A DNA stretch of 64,000 bases from Luteimonas sp. RC10 (GTDB taxonomy: Bacteria > Pseudomonadota > Gammaproteobacteria > Xanthomonadales > Xanthomonadaceae), in the NCBI RefSeq assembly GCF_014192745.1, contig NZ_JACHYJ010000002.1:62001-126000 (forward strand), in the 5' to 3' direction. Shown here in pieces: positions 10,878-19,630 of this stretch. A program made the position numbers and the translations under genes. Below the pieces are notes generated by a model. The model ran no database searches, had not been told where the DNA came from, and saw only the letters and a list, made by a program, of their open reading frames with translations. The first letter of the stretch is position 1, and each line of letters begins with the position of its first letter.

Positions 10878-11687
10878 ATGCCCGAAGGTCCGGAAACCCA
10901 CGCCCTCGCCGACCGCCTGTCGCAGTTGCTCGTCGACGAGACACTGACCCGGGTGCGATTCGTCGATCCGGTGCTGCAGCGACGCCGACGCCTGCTCGAA
11001 GGCCATCGGGTGTTGGCGGTCGAAGCGCGCGGCAAGGCACTGCTGACCGCCGTCGATGGCGGCTGGACGCTGTATACCCACAGCCACCTGTTCGGCTTCT
11101 GGCGGTTCGTCGACGCCCCCGAAGCCCTGCCCGGCGAGACCCGGCCGCGGGTGCTGCTGGTCACGGTGCGCGGTGTCGCCGCGCTCTATGCCGCGCCGTC
11201 GGTCTCGCTGTGGCGCACCGATGCGCTCGGCGAGCAGCCGTACCTCGCCAAGCTCGGCCCCGACGTGCTCGATCCGGCCGTCGACGCCAAGGCGCTGCTG
11301 GCGCACATGCGCGACCTGCGCTTCGGCAAGCGCACGCTGGCCGCGCTGCTGCTGGCGCAGGACTTCGCGGCCGGGATGGGCAACTACCTGCGCTCGGAGG
11401 TGCTGTTCCAGGCGCGGCTGTCGCCGCACCGGATCCTGCAGGATCTGACGGTCGGCGAGCGACGGCGACTGGCCAACGCGCTGCTCGACGTGCCCCGGCG
11501 CGCCTACCGCGCCAAGCTCGACGACGCGCTGCCACCCGGCAAGGACTACCTGGCACGGACCCGCGCGAGCTTCGGCTTCGCGGTGTTCGAGCGCGCCGGC
11601 GCGCCCTGCCCGCGTGGCGACGGCACCATCGCCGAGATCCGTCTGGCCGGCCGCCGGCTGTACTGGTGTCCAGGCTGCCAGCATTGA
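10878..11687 (+). CDS. nei: Endonuclease VIII-type DNA glycosylase
   Basis: 269-aa Fpg/Nei-family bifunctional glycosylase/AP lyase that excises oxidised pyrimidines. The N-terminus MPEGPET supplies the catalytic Pro2/Glu3; the H2TH region is recognisable at 'AGMGNYLRSEVLF'. The C-terminal zinc finger ends in 'YWCPGCQH' as in E. coli Nei, but the first knuckle reads CPRG and not CxxC, so one of four zinc ligands appears replaced by Gly. It lies 64 nt upstream of the kynurenine operon on the same strand; any co-transcription is probably incidental. Confidence 0.9.
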   Translation: MPEGPETHALADRLSQLLVDETLTRVRFVDPVLQRRRRLLEGHRVLAVEARGKALLTAVDGGWTLYTHSHLFGFWRFVDAPEALPGETRPRVLLVTVRGVAALYAAPSVSLWRTDALGEQPYLAKLGPDVLDPAVDAKALLAHMRDLRFGKRTLAALLLAQDFAAGMGNYLRSEVLFQARLSPHRILQDLTVGERRRLANALLDVPRRAYRAKLDDALPPGKDYLARTRASFGFAVFERAGAPCPRGDGTIAEIRLAGRRLYWCPGCQH

Positions 11688-11751
11688 CCCCCCGGATTCC
11701 GGCGTGCGACCACCGCCCCGGACCGGGCGCGCATTCGGCTAAGCTGGCGCC

Positions 11752-13179
11752 ATGCAGCGGCTGACCCACTGGATCGACGGCGCAGCACGGACCCCGGCGG
11801 CGGATCGCTGGTTGCCTGTCCACGCCCCCGCCATCGGCCGGGTGTATGCCGAGGTCGCCGCGGGCGATGCCACCGACGTCGATCTCGCACTGCAGGCTGC
11901 CGAACGCGCCGCCCCCGGCTGGGCGGCGCTGCCCAACAGCAAGCGCGCGGCCCTGCTCGAGCGTCTGGCGGCGCTGCTGGAGGCCCGCAACGACGAGTTC
12001 GCCCACGCCGAGTCCCTGGACGGCGGCAAGCCGTTCGCATTGGCGCGCGATGCCGAGATCCCGCGTGCGGTCGCCAACCTGCGCTTCTTCGCGCATGCCG
12101 CGACCCAGTTCGCCAGCGAATCGCACCATGGTGAGCTCGGCCTGCACTACACCCTGCGCCAGCCGCTGGGCACGGTCGCGACGATCTCGCCATGGAACCT
12201 GCCGCTGTACCTGTTCACCTGGAAGATCGCGCCGGCGCTGGCGGCGGGCAACACGGTGGTCGCCAAGCCGTCGGAGATCACCCCTGCGACCGCGACGTTA
12301 CTGGCCGCGCTGTCGGCCGAGGCCGGATTGCCGCCGGGCGTGCTCAACCTCGTCCACGGCAGCGGCGCCGAGGTCGGCGAGACGCTTGTCGTCGATCCGC
12401 GGGTGCGAGCGGTGTCGTTCACCGGCAGCACCGCGGTCGGGCGGCGGATCGGCGCGCTCGCCGGCGGCCTGCTGAAGAAGACCTCGCTCGAGCTCGGCGG
12501 CAAGAACGCGACGCTGGTCTTCGCCGACAGCGACTGGGAAGACCGGCTCGACACCCTGGTGCGCTCGGCGTTCCAGAACAGCGGCCAGATCTGTCTGTGC
12601 GGCTCGCGGATCCTGGTCGAACGGCGGATCGCGGTGCAGTTCACCGAGCGCTTCGTCGCCGAGGCCGCGGCGCTGCGCGTCGGCGACCCGATGGACGCGG
12701 ACGTGCGCATGGGCCCGCTGGTGTCGCAGGCGCATTTCGACAAGGTGCTCGCCGCGCTGCGGCGGGCTCGCGATGAAGGCGGACGGGTGTTGTGCGGCGG
12801 CCACGCGCTCGACCGCCCCGGCTGGTTCGTCGCGCCGACGGTCATCGACGGCCTGGGGCCCGACTGCGCCACCAACCAGGAAGAGATCTTCGGGCCGGTG
12901 GTCACGTTGCAGACCTTCGACGACGACGCCGAGGCGCTGGCACTCGCCAATGCCGGCCGCTATGGCCTGGCCGCGACGCTGTGGACCCGCGACCTGGCGC
13001 GCGCCCACCGCCTGGCAGCCGCGCTGCGTGCGGGCATGGTCTGGATCAACGGCTGGATGCTGCGCGACCTGCGCACCCCGTTCGGCGGCAGCGGCGACTC
13101 GGGGCTGGGCCGCGAAGGCGGGCTGGAAGCCATGCGATTCTTCACCGAAGCGAAGAACATCGGCCTGTCTCTGGAATAA
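11752..13179 (+). CDS. 2-aminomuconate-6-semialdehyde dehydrogenase (aldehyde dehydrogenase family)
   Basis: 475-aa NAD-dependent aldehyde dehydrogenase, likely oxidising 2-aminomuconate semialdehyde to 2-aminomuconate. Visible elements: 'SPWNLPLYLFTWKIAPALAA' with the oxyanion Asn, 'GSTAVGRRIG' cofactor loop, 'LELGGKNA' with the general base Glu, and 'GQICLCGSR' with nucleophile Cys281. The assignment to the aminomuconate/hydroxymuconate semialdehyde branch rests on overall resemblance and on being the first gene of a cluster that encodes the preceding steps. A beta-carbonic anhydrase gene starts 7 nt after its stop. Confidence 0.88.
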   Translation: MQRLTHWIDGAARTPAADRWLPVHAPAIGRVYAEVAAGDATDVDLALQAAERAAPGWAALPNSKRAALLERLAALLEARNDEFAHAESLDGGKPFALARDAEIPRAVANLRFFAHAATQFASESHHGELGLHYTLRQPLGTVATISPWNLPLYLFTWKIAPALAAGNTVVAKPSEITPATATLLAALSAEAGLPPGVLNLVHGSGAEVGETLVVDPRVRAVSFTGSTAVGRRIGALAGGLLKKTSLELGGKNATLVFADSDWEDRLDTLVRSAFQNSGQICLCGSRILVERRIAVQFTERFVAEAAALRVGDPMDADVRMGPLVSQAHFDKVLAALRRARDEGGRVLCGGHALDRPGWFVAPTVIDGLGPDCATNQEEIFGPVVTLQTFDDDAEALALANAGRYGLAATLWTRDLARAHRLAAALRAGMVWINGWMLRDLRTPFGGSGDSGLGREGGLEAMRFFTEAKNIGLSLE

Positions 13180-13186
13180 TGGCGCT

Positions 13187-13861
13187 ATGGGCGAACTCGA
13201 CAACCTCCTGCAACGCAACCGTGACTGGGCCGAGCGCGTCTCGCGCGACGACCCGGATTTCTTCAACCGTCTGTCCAGCCAGCAGACCCCCAAGTACCTG
13301 TGGATCGGCTGTTCCGATTCGCGCGTGCCGGCCAACCAGATCCTGGGGCTCGACCCCGGCGAGGTCTTCGTGCATCGCAATGTGGCCAATGTGCTTTCGC
13401 ACGGCGACCTCAATGCACTGTCGGTGATCCAGTTCGCTGTCGACGTGCTCAAGGTCGAGCACATCCTGCTGGTCGGCCACTACGGCTGCGGCGGCGTCCA
13501 GGCGGCCCTGACCGGCACGCGGGTCGGCCTGGTCGACAACTGGCTGCGCCACGTTTCCGACCTCGCCTACAAGCACGAGGATCTGCTGGCATCGGTCCAG
13601 GATGAGACCCAGCGCCACGCGCGGATGTGCGAGCTCAACGCGATCGAGCAGGCGCTCAACGTCTGTCAGACCACGGTGGTGCGCGATGCCTGGGCGCGCG
13701 GGCAGCCGCTGGCGGTCCACGGCTGGGTGTACGCCCTGGGCGACGGCCGCGTGCGCGAACTGTCGATGGACGTGTCCGGCCCTGAGCAGATCACCCCCGC
13801 CTACCGCGCCGCCGTCGCCAAGGTGGCCGCGGTCGCCGCGCGCGGCGAGCGCGATGACTGA
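13187..13861 (+). CDS. can: Beta-class carbonic anhydrase
   Basis: 224-aa cytoplasmic zinc enzyme interconverting CO2 and bicarbonate, close in length to E. coli Can (220 aa). Zinc and catalytic residues are visible as Cys42, Asp44 and Arg46 in 'GCSDSR' and His98/Cys101 in 'GHYGCGG'. It is embedded in the kynurenine operon: 7 nt after the semialdehyde dehydrogenase stop and overlapping the ridA-type gene by 8 nt. Its placement suggests a link to CO2 released by ACMS decarboxylase two genes on, but this is inference; it may simply be the housekeeping enzyme. Confidence 0.94.
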   Translation: MGELDNLLQRNRDWAERVSRDDPDFFNRLSSQQTPKYLWIGCSDSRVPANQILGLDPGEVFVHRNVANVLSHGDLNALSVIQFAVDVLKVEHILLVGHYGCGGVQAALTGTRVGLVDNWLRHVSDLAYKHEDLLASVQDETQRHARMCELNAIEQALNVCQTTVVRDAWARGQPLAVHGWVYALGDGRVRELSMDVSGPEQITPAYRAAVAKVAAVAARGERDD

Positions 13862-14381
13862 GGCGGTCCACGCCGCCGCCGCGCCCGCCCCGGTCGGGCG
13901 CTACCCGCATGCGCGCCGTGCCGGCGGTCTGTTGTTCCTGTCGGGCATCGGCCCGCGCGACCCGGCGACCGACACGGTGCCGGGCAATGTGCTCGATGCC
14001 GAGGGCCGCGTGATCGCGCGCGACATCGCCGCGCAGACCCGCGCCGTGCTCGCCAATGTCCGTACCGTGCTCCAGGCCAGCGGCGCGCGCTGGGAGGACC
14101 TGGTCGACGTGACCGTCTACCTGACCGACATGGCCGACTTCGCCGCCTACAACGCGGTCTGGGCCGAGCATTTCCCCGACCCCGCCGCCGCGCCCTGCCG
14201 CACGACGCTCGGCATCGATGCGCTGCCCACGCCGATCGCGATCGAAATGAAGTGTGTGGCGACCATTGGCCGCCATCCCACGCCCCTCTCCCGCCCTGCG
14301 GGAGAGGGGGGGACCATCGGCGGAGCCGATGGTGGGGTGAGGGCCACGGACGCCGACGCACCAGCATCCATGAAGGAATAA
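13854..14381 (+). CDS. RidA-family protein, probable 2-aminomuconate deaminase, with repeat-derived tail
   Basis: 175-aa YjgF/RidA-family protein. Visible motifs: '[17 protein letters not shown]', '[20 protein letters not shown]' and '[10 protein letters not shown]'. In this operon the expected job is deamination of 2-aminomuconate to 4-oxalocrotonate. Family members of this branch end near residue 140; here the natural end ('[10 protein letters not shown]') is followed by about 34 residues ('[16 protein letters not shown]...') encoded by an intergenic-type hairpin repeat (14283-14333) that lies in frame. The tail is probably a functionless read-through. The ATG overlaps the end of can. Confidence 0.85.
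   Translation: MTEAVHAAAAPAPVGRYPHARRAGGLLFLSGIGPRDPATDTVPGNVLDAEGRVIARDIAAQTRAVLANVRTVLQASGARWEDLVDVTVYLTDMADFAAYNAVWAEHFPDPAAAPCRTTLGIDALPTPIAIEMKCVATIGRHPTPLSRPAGEGGTIGGADGGVRATDADAPASMKE
14283..14333. repeat. Double hairpin repeat inside the 3' end of the RidA-type gene
   Basis: Two adjacent perfect hairpins: CCCCTCTCCCGC (14283-14294) pairs with 14298-14309 around CCT, and ACCATCGGC (14313-14321) pairs with 14325-14333 around GGA. 'cccctctcccgc' hairpins of this kind are scattered between genes in xanthomonad-like genomes. Here the element sits within an open frame, between the natural end of the RidA domain and haaO. Confidence 0.8.
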
Positions 14382-14385
14382 GCCA

Positions 14386-14928
14386 ATGATCCCGGGACCG
14401 ATCAACCTGCAGGCCTGGATCGACGCGCATCGCGAACTGCTCAAACCGCCGGTCGGCAACAAGTGCATCCACGATGGCGACTTCATCGTGATGATCGTCG
14501 GCGGGCCCAATGCGCGGACCGACTATCACTACGACGAAGGTCCGGAGTGGTTCTTCCAGCTCGAGGGCGAGATGGTGCTGCGCATCCAGGAGGACGGTCG
14601 CCCGCGCGACATCCCGATCCGGGCCGGCGAGACCTTCCTGCTACCGCCCAAGGTGCCGCATTCGCCGCAACGCAGCGCAGGCTCGGTCGGCCTGGTGATC
14701 GAACGCAAGCGTCTGCCGCACGAGCGCGACGGGTTGTTGTGGTTCTGCGAGCGCTGCAACCACACGCTGTTCGAGCACTACTTCACGCTGCACGACATCG
14801 AGCAGGACTTCCCCCCGGTATTCGATCGCTTCTACGGCGCGATCGACCTGCGCACCTGCCAGGCCTGTGGCCACGTCAACCCCAGGCCCGCGCGTTACGA
14901 CCAGGATGCAGGCCCGGCTGCGGGATGA
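14386..14928 (+). CDS. haaO: 3-hydroxyanthranilate 3,4-dioxygenase
   Basis: 180-aa cupin dioxygenase (bacterial type) that opens 3-hydroxyanthranilate to 2-amino-3-carboxymuconate semialdehyde. Iron ligands of the catalytic site are visible as His48, Glu54 and His92 ('[18 protein letters not shown]', 'PPKVPHSP'). The C-terminal rubredoxin-like iron site is intact with Cys121/Cys124 ('CERC') and Cys158/Cys161 ('CQAC'). An AAGGA site lies just upstream, in the tail of the preceding gene. The gap to that gene is only 4 nt. Confidence 0.96.
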   Translation: MIPGPINLQAWIDAHRELLKPPVGNKCIHDGDFIVMIVGGPNARTDYHYDEGPEWFFQLEGEMVLRIQEDGRPRDIPIRAGETFLLPPKVPHSPQRSAGSVGLVIERKRLPHERDGLLWFCERCNHTLFEHYFTLHDIEQDFPPVFDRFYGAIDLRTCQACGHVNPRPARYDQDAGPAAG

Positions 14929-14986
14929 CCGACGGCCTGCCGCGCCGCAGCGGGTGCGTCTGGCCGACAGTGCCTACAATCGGGCC

Positions 14987-15997
14987 ATGCTGAAGATCGA
15001 CATCCACGCCCATTACCTGCCGCGCGACTGGCCGGACCTGGCGGCCAAGTACGGCGAGGCGCGGTTTCCAGTCATCCACCACACCGCCGACGGGCGCCAC
15101 CGGATCTACAAGGACGGGCGGTTCTTCCGCGAGATCTGGTCGCGGACCTGGGACGCACGCGAGCGTATCGACGACTACGCGCGCTTCGGCGTACAGGTCC
15201 AGGTGATCAGCACCGTACCGGTGATGTTCGGCTACTGGGCCAAGCCCGCGCACGCGCTGGAGCTGCACCAGTCGCTCAACGACCACATGGCCGCCACGGT
15301 CGCCGCCCATCCGCGGCACTACGCCGGCATCGGCACCGTGCCGCTGCAGTCGCCGCGGCTGGCGATCCAGGAGCTGGAGCGCTGTGTCGACCAGCTCGGC
15401 CTGCAGGGCGTGCAGATCGGCAGCCACGTCGGCGACTGGAACCTCGACGCGCCGGAACTGTTCCCGTTCTTCGAGGCCGCCGCCGACCTGGGCGCGGCGA
15501 TCCTGGTCCACCCCTGGGACATGATGGGCAGCGAATCGATGCCCAAGTACTGGTTGCCCTGGCTGGTCGGCATGCCGGCCGAGCAGGCGCGTGCGGCCTG
15601 TTGTCTGGTCTTTGGCGGCGTGCTCGAGCGCTTGCCCAAGCTGCGCATCTGCATGGCGCACGGCGGCGGCAGTTTCCCGTACACGATCGGGCGCATCGAG
15701 CACGGCTTCAACATGCGTCCGGACCTGGTTGCCACGGACAATCCGCACAATCCGCGTCGCTACCTCAAGCGGCTGTACTTCGACTCCTGGGTCGCCGACC
15801 CGCGGGCGCTGCAGTACCTGCTCGACACCTGCGGCGCGGACCGGGTGATGCTCGGCACCGACTATCCCTTTCCGCTCGGCGAACAGGAACCCGGCGCAGG
15901 GATCGAGCAGCTCGCGCTCGACGACGCATCCCGTGCCCGGCTCTACCACGGCACCGCGCTCGATTGGCTGGGCCTGCCGGCCAACCGCTTCGCCTGA
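14987..15997 (+). CDS. 2-amino-3-carboxymuconate-6-semialdehyde decarboxylase (ACMSD)
   Basis: 336-aa amidohydrolase-superfamily zinc enzyme converting ACMS to 2-aminomuconate semialdehyde plus CO2, diverting flux from quinolinate/NAD synthesis to catabolism. Metal-binding 'DIHAHYLP' (His7, His9), a His in 'ILVHPWDMMG', 'MAHGGGSFP' and the Asp in 'LGTDYPFPLGE' fit the ACMSD family, as does the length. The ATG at 14987 was chosen because the protein starts directly with the first metal motif; the longer open frame overlaps haaO. It is 58 nt downstream of haaO. Confidence 0.95.
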   Translation: MLKIDIHAHYLPRDWPDLAAKYGEARFPVIHHTADGRHRIYKDGRFFREIWSRTWDARERIDDYARFGVQVQVISTVPVMFGYWAKPAHALELHQSLNDHMAATVAAHPRHYAGIGTVPLQSPRLAIQELERCVDQLGLQGVQIGSHVGDWNLDAPELFPFFEAAADLGAAILVHPWDMMGSESMPKYWLPWLVGMPAEQARAACCLVFGGVLERLPKLRICMAHGGGSFPYTIGRIEHGFNMRPDLVATDNPHNPRRYLKRLYFDSWVADPRALQYLLDTCGADRVMLGTDYPFPLGEQEPGAGIEQLALDDASRARLYHGTALDWLGLPANRFA

Positions 15998-16040
15998 GTC
16001 CCCTCTTTCGCGTCGCTGCGCGCGACACCACCGGCTTTCC

Positions 16041-17324
16041 ATGATGACCGACTCCCACGCCCTGTTCACCGACGACTACGCCGCAACCGCCGACGCCGCC
16101 GACCCGCTCCGGCACTTTCGCGCGCAGTTCCACATGCCGCGCTTCGGCGATGTGGAGCAGGCGTACTTCGTCGGCAATTCGCTGGGCCTGCAACCGCGCG
16201 GTGCCCGCGCGCAGGTCGAGGACGTGCTCGACAAATGGGCGATGGAGGCGGTCGAAGGCCATTTCCGCGGCAACTCGCAATGGATGACCTACCACGCGCT
16301 GGTCGGCGCGCAGCTGGCCGAGGTCGTGGGCGCGCAACCGGAGGAAGTGGTCGCGATGAACTCGCTGACCGCGAACCTGCATTTTCTGATGGTCGGCTTC
16401 TACCGCCCGACCCCCGAACGCCCGGCGATCCTGATGGAAGCCGGCGCGTTTCCGTCCGACCGCTACGCACTCGAATCGCAGGTCCGCTTCCACGGCTTCG
16501 ACCCGGCGACCGATCTGATCGAAGTGCAGCCTGGCGCCGACGGCCTGTTCGGCACGGACGCGATCGCCGCGGCGATCGCCGAGCACGGACACCGACTGGC
16601 GCTGGTGCTGTGGCCCGGGGTCCAGTACCGCACCGGCGAGGCGTTCGACCTGGCGGAAATCGTGCGCCTGGGCCACGCGGCCGGTGCGGTGGTCGGCTTC
16701 GACCTGGCGCACGCCGCCGGCAACCTGCCGCTGCGGCTGCACGACAGCGACGCCGATTTCGCGGTGTGGTGCCACTACAAGTATCTCAACAGCGGTCCCG
16801 GCGCCGTGGCCGGGGCTTTCGTGCATGCGCGCCACGCCCAGACCGATCGTCCGCGCTTTGCCGGCTGGTGGGGCCACGACGCGGCGACGCGCTTCCGCAT
16901 GGGGCCGGACTTCCAGCCCACGCCCGGCGCCGAGGGCTGGCAGCTCAGCAATCCGCCGATCCTCGGCCTGGCGCCGCTGCGGGCCTCGCTCGACCTGTTC
17001 ACCGAGGCCGGGATGCCGGCGCTGCGCGCCAAGTCCGAGCGCCTGACCGGCTATCTGGAAGCGCTGATCAACGCGCAACTGGCGAACGTGCTCGAGATCG
17101 TCACGCCCGTCGATCCCGCACAACGCGGCGCCCAGCTATCGCTGCGCGTGCGCGGCGGTCGCGAGCAGGGCCGCGCGCTGTTCGACTATCTGTCCGACCA
17201 CGGTGTGCTCGGCGACTGGCGAGAACCCGACGTGATCCGCATCTCGCCCGCGCCGCTCTACAACCACCACGCCGACGTGTTGCGATTTGTGCGCGCGGTG
17301 AGGCGATGGAGCGAGACACGATGA
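16041..17324 (+). CDS. kynU: Kynureninase
   Basis: 427-aa PLP-dependent hydrolase of fold type I that cleaves kynurenine or 3-hydroxykynurenine to anthranilate or 3-hydroxyanthranilate plus alanine. The PLP lysine is Lys247 in 'CHYKYLNSGPG'; 'FVGNSLGLQPRGA' near the N-terminus and 'GFDLAHAAGN' are also typical. Two tandem ATG codons (16041, 16044) are possible starts. It follows the decarboxylase by 43 nt, and its TGA overlaps the ATG of the next gene. Confidence 0.96.
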   Translation: MMTDSHALFTDDYAATADAADPLRHFRAQFHMPRFGDVEQAYFVGNSLGLQPRGARAQVEDVLDKWAMEAVEGHFRGNSQWMTYHALVGAQLAEVVGAQPEEVVAMNSLTANLHFLMVGFYRPTPERPAILMEAGAFPSDRYALESQVRFHGFDPATDLIEVQPGADGLFGTDAIAAAIAEHGHRLALVLWPGVQYRTGEAFDLAEIVRLGHAAGAVVGFDLAHAAGNLPLRLHDSDADFAVWCHYKYLNSGPGAVAGAFVHARHAQTDRPRFAGWWGHDAATRFRMGPDFQPTPGAEGWQLSNPPILGLAPLRASLDLFTEAGMPALRAKSERLTGYLEALINAQLANVLEIVTPVDPAQRGAQLSLRVRGGREQGRALFDYLSDHGVLGDWREPDVIRISPAPLYNHHADVLRFVRAVRRWSETR

Positions 17325-18241
17325 TGGCGGACGCCGACTTTCCTTCCACCGCCGATGCCGACCAGGCCGATGCGGACGGCGATGCGCTGACGCAAGCGCT
17401 GCGCGAGGCTGGCGTGGCACCGTGGGCGCTCGACGACGACGAACACATCCGGCCGTTGCACGACCCGCGCGGCACCGCCGCCGGCGTGATCGCCGTCGAC
17501 GGCGACATCGGGTTGCGCGATTGTCGGGTCGAAGCCACTGTCCGGCTGCCGATGCGCCTGCCGACTCGTCGCTTCGGTCTGTTCCGCGGCTGGCGTGCCC
17601 TGCCGCGTCCGGAGCTGTCGGACGCGCATCTCGCTGACGCGGTCAGCATCGGCACCGACCCGCGGCGGATGCACCTCGAGACGCAGTCCTGGCACGCCTT
17701 CGCGCTCGACGCCGACCCCGCGGGCTGGCAGGCGTGGTTCGATGCCTTCGCGCAGACCTGGACGTCCGCGCGCACGCACCGGCTCGACGTCACCACGCGC
17801 GTGCCCTGCTGGCAGATCCAGGTCCATGTCGCCGACCGCCACACCGAAGTGGGCGGGGTCGCGCTCGACCTCCAGGTGGCCGATCTCGATGCGCTCGGTC
17901 TTGCCATCGATCGCCTGCGCGCGCGCCCGGCGGCCGGCCCCGCGGCGTTCGCGACCCCTTCGCAGGACGGCCAGGCCCCTGCGGCGATCCTCGGCGACCG
18001 CAGTTGGCTGGCGGGCGATACGGTGGTCGTCGACGCCTACGCGTGGGACATCCGCAGCGAGGCCCGAGTGTCCAACGGCGATCCCGACGCGACGCCGCTG
18101 CACCGGATCCGGGTCGCGTTGGCGCGCCGCCCGCTGGCAGAGGCACTGTCGAGCATCCGCAGCGCGCTGCGGTCGCTTGCGGACCGCTTCCACGCCGTCG
18201 CGCCCGACGGGTCGGCGTTCGTCAGCGGTGCCGCGCCATGA
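17321..18241 (+). CDS. Protein of unknown function between kynU and kmo
   Basis: 306-aa soluble protein that I cannot assign to a family. It has an acidic Asp/Ala-rich N-terminus, no signal peptide or membrane helix, and few cysteines (in 'LRDCRVEAT' and 'VPCWQIQVH'). Patterns such as 'WQAWFDAFAQTWTSART' and 'RWLSGDTV'-like segments do not form motifs I know. The start at 17321 overlaps the kynU stop and has GGAG nine bases upstream; the stop overlaps the kmo ATG. Tight coupling on both sides argues for a role linked to kynurenine metabolism, for example as an accessory or regulatory protein, but no function is visible. Confidence 0.8.
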   Translation: MMADADFPSTADADQADADGDALTQALREAGVAPWALDDDEHIRPLHDPRGTAAGVIAVDGDIGLRDCRVEATVRLPMRLPTRRFGLFRGWRALPRPELSDAHLADAVSIGTDPRRMHLETQSWHAFALDADPAGWQAWFDAFAQTWTSARTHRLDVTTRVPCWQIQVHVADRHTEVGGVALDLQVADLDALGLAIDRLRARPAAGPAAFATPSQDGQAPAAILGDRSWLAGDTVVVDAYAWDIRSEARVSNGDPDATPLHRIRVALARRPLAEALSSIRSALRSLADRFHAVAPDGSAFVSGAAP

Positions 18242-19611
18242 GCGCCCGCCAGCTGACCATCGTCGGCGCAGGCCTGGCCGGTGCACTGCTGGGCATCCTG
18301 CTGCGGCGCCGGGGCTGGGAGGTCGACCTGTACGAGAAGCGCGGCGATCCGCGGCGCCTGGGCTACGCCGGCGGGCGTTCGATCAACCTGGCGCTGGCCG
18401 AGCGCGGCCGGCATGCGCTGCGCGCCGCCGATGCGGACGAGGCGGTGATGCGGCACGCGATCATGATGCGCGGGCGCATGGTGCACACCGGCGACGCCGC
18501 GCCGCGGCTGCAGCGCTATGGCCGCGACGACGGCGAGGTGATCTGGTCGGTGCATCGCGGCGATCTGAATGTCGTACTGCTCGATCTGGCAGAGGCCGCC
18601 GGTGCTCGGCTGCATTTCGATGCCGGCCTGGACGCAGTGAACTTCGACGCCCGGCACGCGGTGTTCCGCGATCCCGCCAGCGGCGCGACGCGCGAGGTTC
18701 CGTTCCAGGCGCTGGTCGGCGCCGACGGTGCCGGCTCGGCGCTGCGCGCGGCGATGCAGCGCGTGCGCGACCTTGGTGAGCGGGTCGACGTGCTCGATCA
18801 TGGCTACAAGGAACTGGAGATTCCCCCGTCGGCCGACGGCGGCTTCCGCATCGAGCCGCACGCCCTGCACATCTGGCCCCGCGGCCACTACATGTGCATC
18901 GCCCTGCCCAACGACGAGCGCACGTTCACCGTCACCCTGTTCTTGCCACACCGCGCAGGCGCCGACGGCGGCCCGGCGTTCGACCAGATCCACGATGTGG
19001 ATGCGGCGCAGGCGTTCTTCGCGCGCGAATTCCCCGACGCGCTGGCGCTGATGCCCGAGTTCCGCGCGCACTGGGCCGCCAATCCGGTCGGCCAGCTGGC
19101 CACGCTGTATCTCGACCGCTGGCATCTCGACGGCCGCGCGGTGCTGCTGGGCGATGCCGCGCACGCGATGGTGCCGTTCCACGGCCAAGGCATGAACTGC
19201 GCGTTCGAAGACTGCGTGGCGCTGGCCGATCAGCTCGACGCGCATGCCGATACCGCCGACGCATTCGCCGCGTTCGAGGCGCAGCGCCGACCCGACGCCG
19301 CCGCGATCCAGCGCATGGCGCTCGACAACTACCTGGAGATGCGCGACCGGGTCGACGATGCCGACTACCTGCTGCAGCGCGAACTCGAACTCGCCTTGCA
19401 GGCGCGTCACCCCGGCCGCTTCGTCCCGCACTACGCGATGGTGACCTTCATGCGCATCCCCTACTCGCTGGCGATGCGCCGCACCGATCTGCAGCGCTGC
19501 ATCCTCGAACGCGCGACGGCCGGCCACACCGCCCTCGACGCGCTGGACTGGCCGGCCATCGACGCCGAGGTGCGGGCGCAGCTGACGCCGTTGGAGGATG
19601 TGGCCGCATGA
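18238..19611 (+). CDS. kmo: Kynurenine 3-monooxygenase
   Basis: 457-aa FAD-dependent aromatic hydroxylase converting kynurenine to 3-hydroxykynurenine with NADPH and O2. The FAD-binding GxGxxG is 'IVGAGLAGALLG' at the N-terminus; 'GYAGGRSINLALAERG' is diagnostic of KMO; the second FAD motif is 'VLLGDAAHAMVPFHGQGMN'. The C-terminal ~100 residues are hydrophobic in part ('MVTFMRIPYSLAMR'), as in membrane-associated KMO. It is the last gene of the operon, translationally overlapping the preceding unknown gene. No tryptophan dioxygenase or formamidase is in the window. Confidence 0.96.
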   Translation: MSARQLTIVGAGLAGALLGILLRRRGWEVDLYEKRGDPRRLGYAGGRSINLALAERGRHALRAADADEAVMRHAIMMRGRMVHTGDAAPRLQRYGRDDGEVIWSVHRGDLNVVLLDLAEAAGARLHFDAGLDAVNFDARHAVFRDPASGATREVPFQALVGADGAGSALRAAMQRVRDLGERVDVLDHGYKELEIPPSADGGFRIEPHALHIWPRGHYMCIALPNDERTFTVTLFLPHRAGADGGPAFDQIHDVDAAQAFFAREFPDALALMPEFRAHWAANPVGQLATLYLDRWHLDGRAVLLGDAAHAMVPFHGQGMNCAFEDCVALADQLDAHADTADAFAAFEAQRRPDAAAIQRMALDNYLEMRDRVDDADYLLQRELELALQARHPGRFVPHYAMVTFMRIPYSLAMRRTDLQRCILERATAGHTALDALDWPAIDAEVRAQLTPLEDVAA

Positions 19612-19630
19612 TTGTCATGGCATCACAAGG

